Source of the DNA: Ambrosia x helenae
Lineage: Eukaryota; Streptophyta; Magnoliopsida; Asterales; Asteraceae
Direction of reading: 5' to 3'
Length of the DNA: 64,000 bases
Assembly: GCA_030844895.1 (NCBI GenBank)
Contig: CM061224.1
Span: 79,030,127-79,094,126, forward strand
Shown: positions 1-11,991 of the stretch, in pieces
Position numbering within the stretch: position 1 is the stretch's first letter
Layout: each line of letters starts with the position of its first letter
Notes under the pieces: generated by a model
The model's database searches: none
What the model saw: only the letters and a program-made list of their open reading frames with translations
Told to the model about the DNA's origin: nothing
Translations under genes and position numbers: made by a program

Positions 1-249
1 ATATATATATATATAAAATGAAACAGTTGTTTTATCTAATCAGAGGTTTGAAACAGATTTTTCAACCAAACAGTGGTTGCTTTATCTGATCAGATGTTTG
101 AAATAGATTTTTCAACTAACAGTGGATAGAATGGATGAAACAGTGGTTGTTTTATCCTTAACAGATTTTTCAACCAAAATGCTATTTTTAAGGATGAATT
201 TTGATTTTCTGAAACATTTTAATGTTTTTATTTAAAACATTTTTGTTGT
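1..249. repeat. A spacer: AT run and tandem repeats
   Basis: The window opens with an (AT)n run. From about 21 to 180 there are two to three imperfect copies of a unit of roughly 50-65 bp containing AACAGTGGTTGTTTTATC, CAGATGTTTGAAA and CAGATTTTTCAAC. On the minus strand this follows the end of element A's pol, so it is A's post-pol spacer. The same CAGNNGTT-type motif recurs in A's LTR and linker. No coding potential is visible. Confidence 0.6.
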
Positions 250-1308
250 TTAGTCCATGTTTAGCATACCAATTCTAGAAATCAGATTTGTGAAGGTGGA
301 TGTGTCTAATGCTTTTTGAGATGATGGGTGTACTACATGGCTTACAGTCATTCATCTCAAATTTAGTTAACAAATTATTCACATATTTGTTTTGATGAAT
401 GAATGTACCATTTTGCAGCTGCTTCACTTGGAGACCAAGAAGGCACTGAAGTTCAGCCATAGCACTCATTTCAAACTCTGCTGTCATGAGTTCCCTAAAC
501 TCTTCACACATTTTGTTACATGTGGACCCAAAAATGATGTCATCCACATATATTTGAGCAATCATTAAATCTTTCCCTCTCCATTTTAAAAATAAGGTTT
601 TATCAATTTTACCTCTTGTGAAACCAATGGATAAGAGAAAGGTGGAAAGAGTTTCATACCAGGCCCTAGGTGCTTGTTTTAATCCATACAAAGCTTTGTT
701 GAGCTGGTATACATAATCAGGATGGAATGTGTCTTCAAAACTAGGTGGTTGACATACATAGACTTCCTCCTGAATTTTGTCATATAGGAATGCACATTTG
801 ATGTCCATCTGATACACCGTGATGTTGTGGTTGACAGCAAAGGCTAGGAAGAGTCCGATAGCTTCTAGCCTAGCTACAGGGGCAAAGGTTTCATCATAGT
901 CTATCCCCTCTTCTTGTCTGAAGCCTTGAACCACAAGCCTGGCTTTATTCTTGACAACTATACCCCTTTCATCAGTTTTGTTTTTTAAGACCCACTTTGT
1001 GCTAATTGGACAAACATCCTTTGGCAATGGTACAAGTTCCCATACTTGTTGTCTTTTAAACTGAAGGAGCTCTTCCTGCATGGCTTCTACCCAACTGTTG
1101 TCTTTTAGTGCCTCTTGGTACTTGACAGGTTGTGTGAGAGATAGAAAGCCTGCAAAAAGAAAAATGTTTGAGGATTGGCTTCTTGTGAGCACACCCTCTC
1201 TGATGTTGCCAATGATTTGATCTGTGGATGAGCTCTTAGGTAGATTAGTTCTCCCCGATATGGTATAATGGCATTTTGAGGTGAAGGATGTAGGTTTGGT
1301 GACTCTGT
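250..1308 (-). pseudogene. pol: Element A pol, C-terminal part: reverse transcriptase remnant
   Basis: This is the downstream half of a Ty1/copia polyprotein. It would copy element RNA into cDNA inside cytoplasmic virus-like particles. The minus strand shows the RT region in order: a WVLKNK-type entry, ARLVVQGF, DYDETFAPVARLEAI, QMDIKCAFLY, ALYGLKQAPRAWYE and the catalytic YVDDIIFGST. The frame ends out of phase because a deletion near 315-325 joins the RT (CSTPI) directly to the last residues of RNase H (ALDTSTF...GMLNMD, stop at 250-252). Nearly all of RNase H is therefore missing. The upstream edge at 1308 is not a start codon but the point where element B inserted; the gene continues on the minus strand at 35632. 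Not functional. Confidence 0.9.
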
Positions 1309-1835
1309 TGTAGATGCAATTGTGCGACTAGTGCTTCGGATTGAACAATAAACATGTTAATATCGTTGGTGCGAAGGTGTTTTAGAAGGTGAGAAGGAAG
1401 TTTCTAGTTGGTGCGAAGGAAGATCAGAAGGTGCGAAGGAGGAAGTTTTGGTCGTATGTGATTAATGTTTATGTATAGCTTGGTTCGACCAGTTGGTTTG
1501 GTCGAACCTGCACATTTGCACGAACAAAATGGGCGAATGTGCAGTCTATAAATAGTCAAGCTTGATTTTTGAATGTAACTTTTTGGTCATATTATTCCCT
1601 CCACTTTATGAGAGTCTCTCTAGAAGTTTATTTAGCTCTTTTCACGTTCTTACCCTGTTTGTATCAATCTCTAAACGTGTAATCGAGTTTATAATTAATG
1701 AAGAGCTTTTGAAATGATGATTTACTTGTTTTGATCTGATTGACTATTATTATGTGATTGTTTTAGGGATTCCGCACCTAAAACTAACTTGTTTGATCAT
1801 TCTTTGTTGTTATACGATCCATACTTTCACATACA
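1309..1835 (+). repeat. B 5' LTR
   Basis: Starts TGTAGATG and ends CACATACA, three bases before the primer site. It is matched by 35094-35626. The U3 part has repeated GGTGCGAAGG motifs and two inverted repeats just before the TATA box. Confidence 0.95.
1482..1554 (+). promoter_or_regulatory. B LTR core promoter: two inverted repeats and a TATA box
   Basis: GGTTCGACC (1482-1490) and GGTCGAACC (1500-1508) form a perfect 9-bp inverted repeat. A second one, TGCACATTTGC ... GCGAATGTGCA, follows; it has one mismatch here and is perfect in the 3' LTR. TATAAATA lies at 1547-1554, about 13 bp after the second repeat. The repeats are candidate factor-binding sites for Pol II transcription. Confidence 0.65.
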
Positions 1836-1838
1836 AAG

Positions 1839-1850
1839 TGGTATCAGAGC
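1839..1850 (+). other. B primer-binding site
   Basis: TGGTATCAGAGC, the usual plant initiator-tRNA-Met complement, sits three bases after the 5' LTR. Confidence 0.95.
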
Positions 1851-2475
1851 TATTCTGGATCAAACAACCACAAATTAATAGTTTCTCAGTTGATTTTGGA
1901 CCCAATTTTGATCAAAAAGTTTCTGTTTTCATTGAACAAACTGAATTGATAAGATTTTGAATGATTACAACTTGATTTCAAGGTTAAATTGGATAATTCT
2001 CTTCATTAAAGTTGTTCCAAATCAATTCCGATTCAAAACCTGATTTAGATCATCAAAATCCATCAACATTTGATAAACATGATCAAAATTACCGGATTTT
2101 CAAAGAATAACCGTTTTTGAATTACCAGGGGTCGAACGTAGAGAGAGTGGTCGAAAGTGGGATTTCATTTGGTCGAAAGAGAGATTTTGTGGTCGAAGGA
2201 GGTGTTTTAGTGGTCGAACGTAGACTTTCATTGCTTATTTGTGTTCATTCGCCCGTTGGTGTTACATTCGACTGATCGAACGGTCGAAGGAGAAGGAAAA
2301 CGGTCGAACGAGAGAAGCAAACGGTCGAAAGAGATTTTGTGATATCAGGCCACATTCGTATCATTCAAAACGGTCGAAGGAGAAGAATATTTCTCATTCG
2401 ACCATCCGATAGTGCGAACGAGTTTTCAGTTTTAACATTTCTAATATTTTCGTGTTTAAACGTTTACAGGTTAAG
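1851..2475 (+). other. B untranslated leader
   Basis: AT-rich leader without a convincing gene. From about 2129 to 2415 it carries about ten copies of the B motif GGTCGAANG and its complement. It ends in TTTAAACGTTTACAG just before GTTAAG and the gag ATG, which looks like a 3' splice site. Confidence 0.6.
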
Positions 2476-5400
2476 ATGTGGAAATTCCCAACAACGCCAA
2501 GACCTACTCAAGCACCACAACAGCAAACAACACAAGATCCATGGTCAGTTGCAGCCCAGAAGACTAGTCCACCATCCCAGCCAATCAATTACATGGCTAT
2601 GACTAGTTCGGCTCTTCAACAAGTTGTGCAACCATTACAACAACCAATTGACAACTATTGGGGAGTAGCAGCAGCTGCCGTTCATTCGCAGATGACCAAT
2701 GCCATATCCACACTTATTCATGATCTATCATCAGGAAGCGGCAATCGTCCACCAAACCTCATGGACATGAAGGAGTACAACACATGGAAGACAAAGTTCA
2801 AGATACATGTGGAAGGACAAGGACTAGAGGGAGCTGAGGCATGGCGGATGATAGTAAAGGGTTATGTTGCTCCTATTCTGGAGAATACTGGAGAACCGAT
2901 ACCATTGGAGAATTTGGCTGATGATGAGAAAAAGAGGTTTGCAATCGAGAAGAAGGCGTTTTCTCAGTTATCTCAAGCGATCAAGACTGACTTGCTGCAT
3001 CAGTTTGGATCGTGTACAACATCTAAACAACTATGGGATATGCTGAGAAACCGACATGATGGTAATGAGAAGACAAGGAAGCTGAAAATGGAAGAGCATC
3101 GGAAGGAATTTGAGAACTTTAGTTACATGGGCAATGAGACTCTAAAAGAATTGGTTCCACGGTATTGCCATTTGCTCACAGAACTTTCGAGCTATGAGAT
3201 CAGCATACCGATGTCAGAACTGGTGGATAAATTTGCTGATGCTTTACCACCATACTGGAACCAACACATTGAAGTGTTGAAGGAAAATGATGCATACCAG
3301 TATTGGACTATCAACGAGTTCATTCAAAAGCTGGAAAACAAAGAAATGGAGGAGAAGAGGAAAGCCAAGAGAGCGCAGATTCCACAAAATCCAGATCTGT
3401 ATGTGAGTGGTACATCTAACTCTCTTTCTGCTTCAAGCACTACTTCAAATGTTGCTCCTCACATTGCATGTGTTTCCAATGTTGTTGAACCCACAAAAGC
3501 ACCAATCAACTATCTTGCCCAAACTTCATCATACACACCATCATACACACCACAATCTTATCAAACACCAAACTTTATTCCACCTTTTTGACCATTACAA
3601 CAAGCTGCCTGTTACACAGCAAGTCAACCTCAACAACAACAACAATATACTCCTCACATGAATCAGATGCAGATAACTCAAGCACAATCAAATCAAAGTA
3701 CGATTGTGTTAGAGACTTCTAATCTTAACAATGTGACTGTTGAGATTGCTCAACAGCATGTTGCTTTAGTATCTGCTATGGTTGCATCATACAATGGTTT
3801 AGTAGCGAGTCAGATTGGAAACAACAATCTCACCAATGAGGACTACGCACAAATCGATAAAGAGGAGATGGAGCTTATGGACATACAGTGGGCATTTGCG
3901 AGCATAATGAGGAGAGCCACTGATTTTATCCAGAAGACTGGAAGAACTGACCTTTCAACTTCTCCCAACACCACATAGGCTTCAACAAAGCCAAGGTTAC
4001 ATGTTTCAATTTTGGTGAGAAGGGTCATTTTAAGAAAGAGTGTACACAGCCTGCATAGCAAGGTAATCGAAACCCGTTCAATTCAACCTACCAAAACAGA
4101 CAAAACCAAAACCAGAATCAGGTTTCATACAACAGTCCCAACATCTCAAGCTTTCAACCTCAAAACAATTACCAGAACCGTCAACATACACAACAAAATA
4201 CCAACACTAGACAACCCACAACTCAAAACCAACCTCAACAGAATCCAAACCGAACAATTATTCCTATCTCTACACCTAACACTCAAAACCAAATCCAAAC
4301 TGACAATCAAAACCAAGCACTTGTGATTCAAAAAGATGAAGGTTTTGATTGGACGGGTATGCAATTGGGAGTGGAGGAGATTACCGCTGGAAATGTGGCT
4401 TGTGTGGCACAGAAGATGAGTTTGGATGAGCATGAGGAGATTGAAGAGGAGGTTGTGATTGAGAAAGTGTCGGAGTTGAAAATAGAGGAGTTGAATGAGG
4501 AGGTGATTGTTGAGAGTGAAGACAAGAAATCTGGAATGATTCTTGATTCTGTCACAGATGTTGGAGAGCACTATGATTCAGCTTATTCGGATATGGAGAG
4601 TGATTCTGATTCGGAAGCTAGTGTGAATTCACTAGATGATGATATTGATCAATTGCTAGCTGAAGCTGATTTCCTTATGACTCGCAAGTCATGCATGGTG
4701 GATGATGCGTGCACCAAGATTGACTACTCTAAATTCTTTGCAGGGAAGGAAGCTCATTTCGCGTTGATGGCAATGACAAAACCTCCTAAACCGGTAAGTT
4801 CAGAATCTCATTCTAAAGTGTGTCTTAAATGTGCTGATTTTGATAAATTGACAGAAGAAAATAAGCTTCTCAAGGTACAACTTGAGAGTGCCAAAATAAA
4901 CTGTCAGATTTATCAAAAAGATTTAAAAGATTTCAACAAAGTTCTTGATGGTTATAAAAAGGATGTGTCTGAACATAAAAAGACTTTGTCAATAAAACAA
5001 CTTGCCATTAATAACTATATTAATGAAATGGAAAACACCAAGTTAGAAATGGCAACCATCAAGTGCTTCGCTGAAAAGGTGAACAAGAAGTTAGAGAGTT
5101 ATAAGCACATTGCATATGTAGTTGACCATATCATAGAAGAACCCTCCCAGTCGAATAGTGCAAACTATAAGGCGGTCCCATCTCCGGTGTTGTTCGAAAA
5201 CCATAATTTACATGCAATACCACCGGAGACTTTAGTCAATTCTGACTCCACATCAGATAACGAGCCCAACACTTCCAGTGTCGGAGACCCGTATTCTGAT
5301 GTGAGACCTGTTTTGGGAAACAATGAGGGTGTGGTCACTGCAGACGATTCTGATGAAGAAGATGAACAGTCTGAGATGGTTGAAAATGACAGTGATATCC

Positions 5401-6624
5401 CTGATGAAAATCATATAATTACTACTGAGCCAGTCTCACCATCTCAGATCGTTAATCCCATGGCAAATGCTCATCGAAAGAATGTTGTTAAGAAATTTGA
5501 AAAGTCTGTTGGTAAAAGTGTTGAAAAGAAAGAGGTAAAGAAAGTTGAGAAAAATGTGATTAAAACGGTTGAAAAGAAAACTGAAACTAAATCTGAGAAA
5601 AATGTGGTTAAACCGGTTGAAAAGAAAACTGAGATTAAATCTGAGAAACCTAATGAAATGAGCAACGAATCATGTGACAAACCTGTGAAAATTTTCTATC
5701 GGATGCAAGGCTCCGATAAAGATTTTGTCTGATGATGAATATCCGATTAAATTTGTCAATTATTCCAAAATCGAAAAGATCTGGCAGGAAAGTACAATTT
5801 GGTTTCCAAAATTTGAACGAACCAATGACATTCCTCCAGAAATTTTAGAGAAAATTTATTCGGATAAAGATGCCAAGGTCAATGTCACACAATTTGTTCT
5901 GCCAGTTGATAAAACAAATAGTTTCATTGAACCGACTTACTCGAAGGAACCAGCTCCTGAGAGTTTAAGGAAACAATGCATAGTTGATCGATATCCCATT
6001 GCTAGTTTTTCCAAGTCGCCGATCAAAGAAAACTATGAAGAATACCGTGCGTGTTTTAAGTGCGGGGAAATGGGACATTTACTTGCCGCCTGCCCGTTCG
6101 TACGACACAAGAGGCACGAGGTGGAGATGAGGCAACATCATGATTATCCGGTTGACAACTACGGTTATCCACAAAGACGGTATTTCCCTCAGCAAACACC
6201 TTATTATAATCAAAACAATTTTTACAACAAAAGGGAAAACCGTCCGATGACTTATGATAAACGCAACCGGATAGCCACCGAGAAATCTGTAAAGAAACCT
6301 GTGATGAACTCAACTGCTGATAACAAAAAGGTTGCTCCTAAACCCAATGTTAAACCAACAGTTGGACCTGTCTCTGTTAAATCAGAGAAGGTAACCAAGA
6401 AGGTTGCTTTTAAAGACGAAGTAAAGAAACCGGCTGAGACCTCAAAATCTCAGATCCGGATCTTGAAAAGGTCTGAACAATCTTGGTCATCAAAGGAATC
6501 TGAAGGTGCCTCAACTTCACAAAATGTGAAAATTGAGAAAAAGAAAGTTGAGAGTGAGAAGAAAGGGGTTGAGAAAACCCAAGATGTTTGTGAATCGAAA
6601 GAATCTTTGAAACAACCCGTTTAA
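2476..6624 (+). pseudogene. gag: Element B gag (capsid-nucleocapsid), broken
   Basis: Gag builds the virus-like particle and binds element RNA. The chosen start is the ATG at 2476 after the acceptor-like TTTACAG. The UBN2-type capsid region is clear (EYNTWKTKF near codon 105; LWDML and LKMEEHRKEF; RYCHLLTELSSYE). A Gln/Pro-rich stretch follows, then a first zinc knuckle near 3990-4056 in which the second cysteine is Phe (CFNFGEKGH), then an acidic, Lys-rich coiled-coil-like region (4323-5732). A second, intact knuckle CFKCGEMGHLLAAC lies near 6052-6093. Damage seen: in-frame stops at 3589 and 4057, a frame change near 3979 and another near 5725. It is longer than a usual copia gag, as in Sireviruses. 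Pol follows after 58 bp in a different frame. Confidence 0.85.
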
Positions 6625-6682
6625 AGACCCAAGACCAAACAGGCTTGGGTCCCCCGAAAGATCTAACTGCTTTACTTGATAT

Positions 6683-9600
6683 GTGCAGGGAGCTCCAGCT
6701 GGCCCTGTTAGCAGCCTATGGATTGTTGACAGTGGAGCTTCTGGTCACATGACAAGGGAGCTCACGCTACTCTTTGATATCAAGAACATAAATGGAGGTT
6801 ATGTAGCGTTTGCAGGTAATAAAGGAGGCTACATTACGATGGAGGGTAGTGTAAGCAATGGGGTCGTGACATTTGAGCGGATATCGTACGTGAAACAGAT
6901 AGATTACAATCTGCTCAGTGTTAGTCAAATCTGTGATAAGCAATTTTCTGTGTATTTTGACGACAAATCTTGCTATATCTTGAAACCGGGGTTTGAACTT
7001 CCAAAAGAGTGGGTGATGCTGAAGGCACCGAGAGTGAACAATTTGTATATTCTCGATATGTCTAAAGCAATGACCACCCATGGCCAGGTCACGTGTTTCC
7101 TCTCTAAGGCTACAGAAAAAGAATCTATAATGTGGCACAGGAGAATGGGACACATTCATTTGAGAAAGATGAACCAGTTAGTGAAGAATGAACTTGTCAC
7201 GGGAGTTAATGTGAAACATTTCCATTTGAATGACAAGTGTGTTAGTTGTAAAAAGGGAAAGCAGCACAAACAGGCCCATCGACCAAAGAAAGTCAATTCC
7301 GTTGAACTACCGCTTGAGCGTTTGCACATGGACTTATTTGGTCCAGTCAGACGTAAAAGTCATGCCGGGGAATTGTACTGTCTTGTGGTGACTGACGATT
7401 ATTCAAGATTTTCATGGGTTATGTGCTTACACCAGAAAAGCGACACTTTTGACAACCTGAAGGTTCTGTTTACACGTCTGGAGAATATCTATGGTTTGAA
7501 GATCAAACGAATCCGGAGTGATAATGGGACGGAGTTCAAGAACGCTCAGATGGAGGATCTTTGTGCAAACAAGGGAATTCATCATGAATATAGCGCTCCG
7601 TATACACCCCAGCAGAACGGTGTCGCAGAAAGAAAGAACAGGACTCTAATCGAGACGGCGAGAACTATGCTTGCGGATTCAAATCTTCTAGTAATGTTCT
7701 GGAATGAAGCAATTTACGCAGCATGTTACACTTTAAACCGTGTTTTAACAGTGAAGAAGTTTGGCAAAACTTCTTATGAGCTGTTGAACCGACGCAAGCC
7801 GAATCTGGAGTATCTAGAACCATTTGGTGCCCCGTGTACAATGCTTAATCCTTCGGAGAAGGTCGCACCAAAGGCTGAAGAAGGTTATTTTGTTGGATAT
7901 GCAACCCCACTAAAACGGGTATTCAACAAAAGAACTAGAAAAGTCGAGGAGTGGGCTAATGTCGAAGTACAAATATACACACAAAATGTACAGGGTGGAG
8001 GTCCAGATTGGATGTTTGATTACAAAGACTTCTTTGAATCATTCAATCTAGATAGCATGGTTGAAGAAGCTGTATTACGCTTATATTACGAGGTCGAAAA
8101 CGCTGTAACTTCACCGTTAGTGCGTCCGATCACTGTAAACCCCCAAGCAGCTTCTAATGATACCACTGCTCCTGTGATGGAAGAAGAAGTGTTCCAAGAA
8201 GCTTCTACAACGCTTAATTCATCAGATTCAGAAGATGAAGACAATGATGCTACAAGTGAAGCTATTCTGGACAATGCTACAGTGACACCACCAGTGAACC
8301 CAACTACTACTGATGCTTCAACATCGAATGTGGGTAATGATCTGGTTTCTACAGAGAATTTAACAACTCAAACGGGAGTACAAGTACCTGATTATCCGGA
8401 ATCTCGGATACATCGGATACACCCGCTTGAAAAGGTTATTGGTGATCCTGGTAGCAGCGTTATGACAAGAGGGCAATTGAGAAATGCTCAAGCACCAGAA
8501 AATATTGGCAACCTTGCTTTATATGCCAAAATACAAAAATCTGGTTTTCAAAATGACTGGTCTTTCGCTTGTTATGTTTCGCAGGTCAAACCGCGGACGT
8601 AGAAGGAAGCTCTTTTGGATGATGCCTGACAGATTTGCCCCCGGGAAGAAAGAAAATTGGAACCAAATGGGTGTTTAAATGTAAGAATGATGATAGAGGA
8701 GTCATTGTGAGAAACAAAGATCGTTTGGTCGTTCAAGGTTTTCATCGGGTAGAGGGAATCGACTACAACGAAATCTATGCACCTGTTGCACGCTTGGAAG
8801 CTATCCGAATATTCCTAGCGTTTGCATCATGGAAGAAATTCAAGGTGTATCAGATGGATGTAAAGAGCGCATTTCTTTACGGTGTGGTCAAAGAGGAAGT
8901 TTACGTAGGTCAACCGCCAGGCTTTGAGGACCCTATTCACCGGGATAAGGTTTATGTTTTAAACAAAGCTCTATACGGGTTGCACCAGGCTCCGAGACAA
9001 TGGTATGAGGAGCTGAGCACGTATCTTCTCTCGAAAGGATTCAAACGCGGATTGGGAGGCTGCACACTGTTCACGAAACGAGCAGGAGATGATTTGCTTC
9101 TTGTACAAATTTATGTTGATGATATTATTTTCGGGTCAACTAACGAACTTCTGTGTAGGGAATTTGAAAACGTTATGTAGGAAAAGTTCGAAATGAGCAC
9201 AATGGGAGAAATGCAGTTTTTCCTAGGCTTGCAGGTGGAACAAAGACCAACAGGGATCTTTATTCACCAGACGAAATACGTTTCTGAATTCTTGAGACGA
9301 TTCCAGATGGATGATTCGAAGCCGATGGATACCCCAATACAACCTAATCACGGGATTGGAGTTGACGTTAAGGGGGAGCTGACTAATCCATTTACATACA
9401 GAGCAATCGTCGGATCTCTGATTTATCTCACCGCGTCTAGACCGGATATAATGTTTGCGACATGTCTTTGTGCACGATATCAATCGAAGCCGAAACAAAG
9501 TCATCTTGCAGCTGTCAAGCGTATCCTTAGATATCTGAAGGGTTGTCCATCGAAAGGACTTTGGTACCCTCATGATGATAATTTTGACCTAATCGCTTTT

Positions 9601-10059
9601 AGTGATACAGATTGGGGCGGCTGTGACAAAGACAACAAATCCACAACGGCTGGATGTCAGTTTATGGGGAGCAGGCTCGTGACCTGGCAATGCAAGAAAC
9701 AAACCGCAGTTGCACTATCCACATGTGAAGCAGAATACGTTTCAGCATCGAGCTGCTGCTCATAGGTTCTTTGGATTCAACAACAGATGGTGGATTACGG
9801 TTTGAAATTTCTTAAAACCCCTATTTATAGTGATAATGAGGCCGCAATCGCTTTAACAAAAGACTTAGTAAATCACTCAAAGGCTAAACATATCAGGATT
9901 AAATATCATTTTATCCGTGATTGTTATGCTAAAGAGTTGATCGATATGGTCAAAATCCACACTGATTACCAACGCGCAGATCTTTTTACCAAAGCTTTTG
10001 ACAAATCCAGATTTGATTATCTTTTAAAAGCTAATGGTATTAAAGAAAAACAGGACTGA
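6683..10059 (+). pseudogene. pol: Element B pol (protease, integrase, RT, RNase H), broken
   Basis: The polyprotein processes gag-pol, copies the RNA and integrates the cDNA. Domains in order: aspartic protease (VDSGASGHMT near 6725), GAG-pre-integrase zinc region (WHRRMGHIHL ... CVSCKKGKQHK), integrase with the DDE residues visible (HMDLFGPV, RSDNGTEF, PQQNGVAERKNRT), RT (QMDVKSAFLYG, ALYGLHQAPRQWYE, YVDDIIFGST near 9112) and RNase H (FSDTDWGGCDKDNKSTTAGC, STCEAEYVSASS, YSDNEAA). Lesions: stop at 8600 with a small deletion and frame change before 8635, TAG at 9178 and TAG at 9763. The last two stand where related elements read Gln, so they look like CAG-to-TAG decay. The open frame starts near TATGTGCAG after the gag stop, with no good ATG. 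Confidence 0.9.
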
Positions 10060-11260
10060 TCACCACCTCAGTCTATCACTTTTTAGTTTAAATTTTTACT
10101 GCTTTTCAGAAAAATTTCAAAAAAAATCCAAAAACATTGAAAAATTTTAAAATCCATAAAAATTAGAAAATTTCTTTGCTGACTGCTATATCTTCTTCCC
10201 TTAGATTAATGCCGTCAGATTTCTGTGAACAAACGATATCTGGGCAGTCACATATTTAAAATGCTCCAGCTTATCCTTGGGAACAGTAAATTCGAAAACT
10301 TATAAAAATCAGAAAAATCAAAAATGATTTCCTGGAGTATAAAGGGAAATGATAGTACATCAGTGGGGATCTGACACATTCTAAGTAATGTACTGCTATA
10401 TAGGGCGTGTGTCTGAGTCTGTGCGATGTGCTGATAGGCTTCGTAGACCTATTACTGCGTGCCTGATACATACATATCAAACAAATTGGTGTGTGGATGC
10501 ACTCCTCATGGGCATATGGTCTTAGTACCGTAATTTCGTTTGATAGGGTATTTGTACAAAACTCGGAGGTTTAGGGTCGTTATGTTTTTAGTTGTCTGGG
10601 GATAGCCTATCTGATCTTCTGCTGTAAGTCATTACGGACCTAGATCAGACAGGGTGTCTTTATAAAAGAGCTTTATGCCAAATCCTAAAGTTACCGAATT
10701 GAGGAACTTTCCATGTTATATGATGATCAAAGATTATCTATTACATCGTATTAATCACTGATGCAAATCATGATTAATATCAGTCCTCAACCTGGTATAG
10801 TGCATATGTTACTTTGCTGCATTAATTTGCTGACCTGTATACCTCTGTGCATTATATCATGTACAATTACAGACTACGAAAGCATAATCACGCTTTACAA
10901 TGAGTCTTTGTATATTTAGTTCTTGATACGGGAGTATGTCATGTGTGTGGGAACCACAGACAATTACGTTTATACTATAAATATCAGTATCAGTTTAAAG
11001 CACTGCACAAAAGTCTGCATGTGAGTTTATGTGGATCACAATATCAGCAGTTGCCAGATCACACATTGTCTTTAATGATAATAATTCAAAAGATCAATGG
11101 TGTGATCAGATTTCTGAATAACTGATATGATCCCTTTACCGGAAATTCCAAAAACATTTACAGTATTTTCATTTACATTTCTGCATTTTATTTTCTCGTC
11201 AAAAATTACAAACCTCAAAAAGATTTTAGGTGTGTTTTAGCATAAACTTTTGAAGTTCTG
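10060..11260 (+). other. B post-pol spacer, first part
   Basis: About 1.2 kb without a credible ORF between B's pol stop and the truncated LTR of C. It opens with A-rich text (AAAAATTTCAAAAAA) and has AT-rich segments near 11140-11250. It resumes after C at 30462. The last ~140 bp cannot be assigned safely to B or to a rearranged edge of C. Confidence 0.6.
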
Positions 11261-11831
11261 AAGTTCTGAAGTCCAAACCAGACAAGTTCACTTCAGAAGT
11301 ACTGAAGACAAACTACTCATCAGTAGTTTGTCTTTCATCAGCACGTAGCATCAGATATTTTCCACCGCCTTTTGCATCAGTAGTTTTATTGTTTATTATT
11401 ACTTTTAGCTATTTTGTTAATTTCAATGTTGCAACTTGTGCAACTTGTTTCTGCTGTTTCTGTACTTGCTTTTTGGGCAAGATACATGTATGTAAACGTC
11501 TATAAATAGGAGGCTTCAACCTTCTATTTTAGACATTGATTTTAATAGAAAAATCCTTCAAAACACTATCACTGTTCTATTCCATTTCAGTATTTATTGT
11601 GAATCTGTCTAAGTATCTAATTCTCATTTACTGCTTGGATTCATAATAAATACTTGTCATTTATTAGTTTCAATCATCAAGGGGGAGTAATAACTCTTCC
11701 TTAATATAAAAAGTGTTGCTTTAACTTAATCATTCCGCTGTGCTTATAATCTGATCTACAAGGACTTGCTAAACACTTAAGTGTCAAGATAGCAAGTTCT
11801 TACTTAGCAAAAAGAGCAAACTGATCCAACA
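11261..11831 (+). repeat. C 5' LTR, missing its first 150 bp
   Basis: Aligns with 29891-30461 of the 3' LTR from AAGTTCTGAAGTCC onward and ends CTGATCCAACA just before the primer site. It contains ACTTCAGAAGT (11290-11300) and the inverted repeat AAACTACT-CATC-AGTAGTTT (11310-11329). Confidence 0.92.
11501..11508 (+). promoter_or_regulatory. C 5' LTR TATA box
   Basis: TATAAATA followed by GGAGGCTTC. The identical site in the 3' LTR is at 30131-30138. Confidence 0.75.
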
Positions 11832-11833
11832 AT

Positions 11834-11845
11834 TGGTATCAGAGC
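11834..11845 (+). other. C primer-binding site
   Basis: TGGTATCAGAGC two bases after the LTR end. The leader from 11846 to 11991 holds nothing else recognisable. Confidence 0.95.
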
Positions 11846-11991
11846 ATTGGTTTATCTGATCACATATCAATCTAACAAATTGAGAATCAGACACAAAGCT
11901 CTTATTGATATTCAATAAAAAGATCAAAAGTTCACTTTTTATCAATATCCATCACTTAAAAGAGTCATCTGACAAATCTATACTCTTTAAA

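Noticed and set aside
3589..5732. Programmed frameshifts or read-through in B's gag
   Set aside because: Several unrelated stops and frame changes plus a lost zinc ligand fit decay better. No slippery heptamer with structure stood out.
11117..11125. TAACTGAT on both sides of C as a target duplication
   Set aside because: On the left it is followed by sequence that is not C's LTR, 138 bp before the LTR match begins, and it is read on past the 5-bp length expected. Coincidence cannot be excluded.
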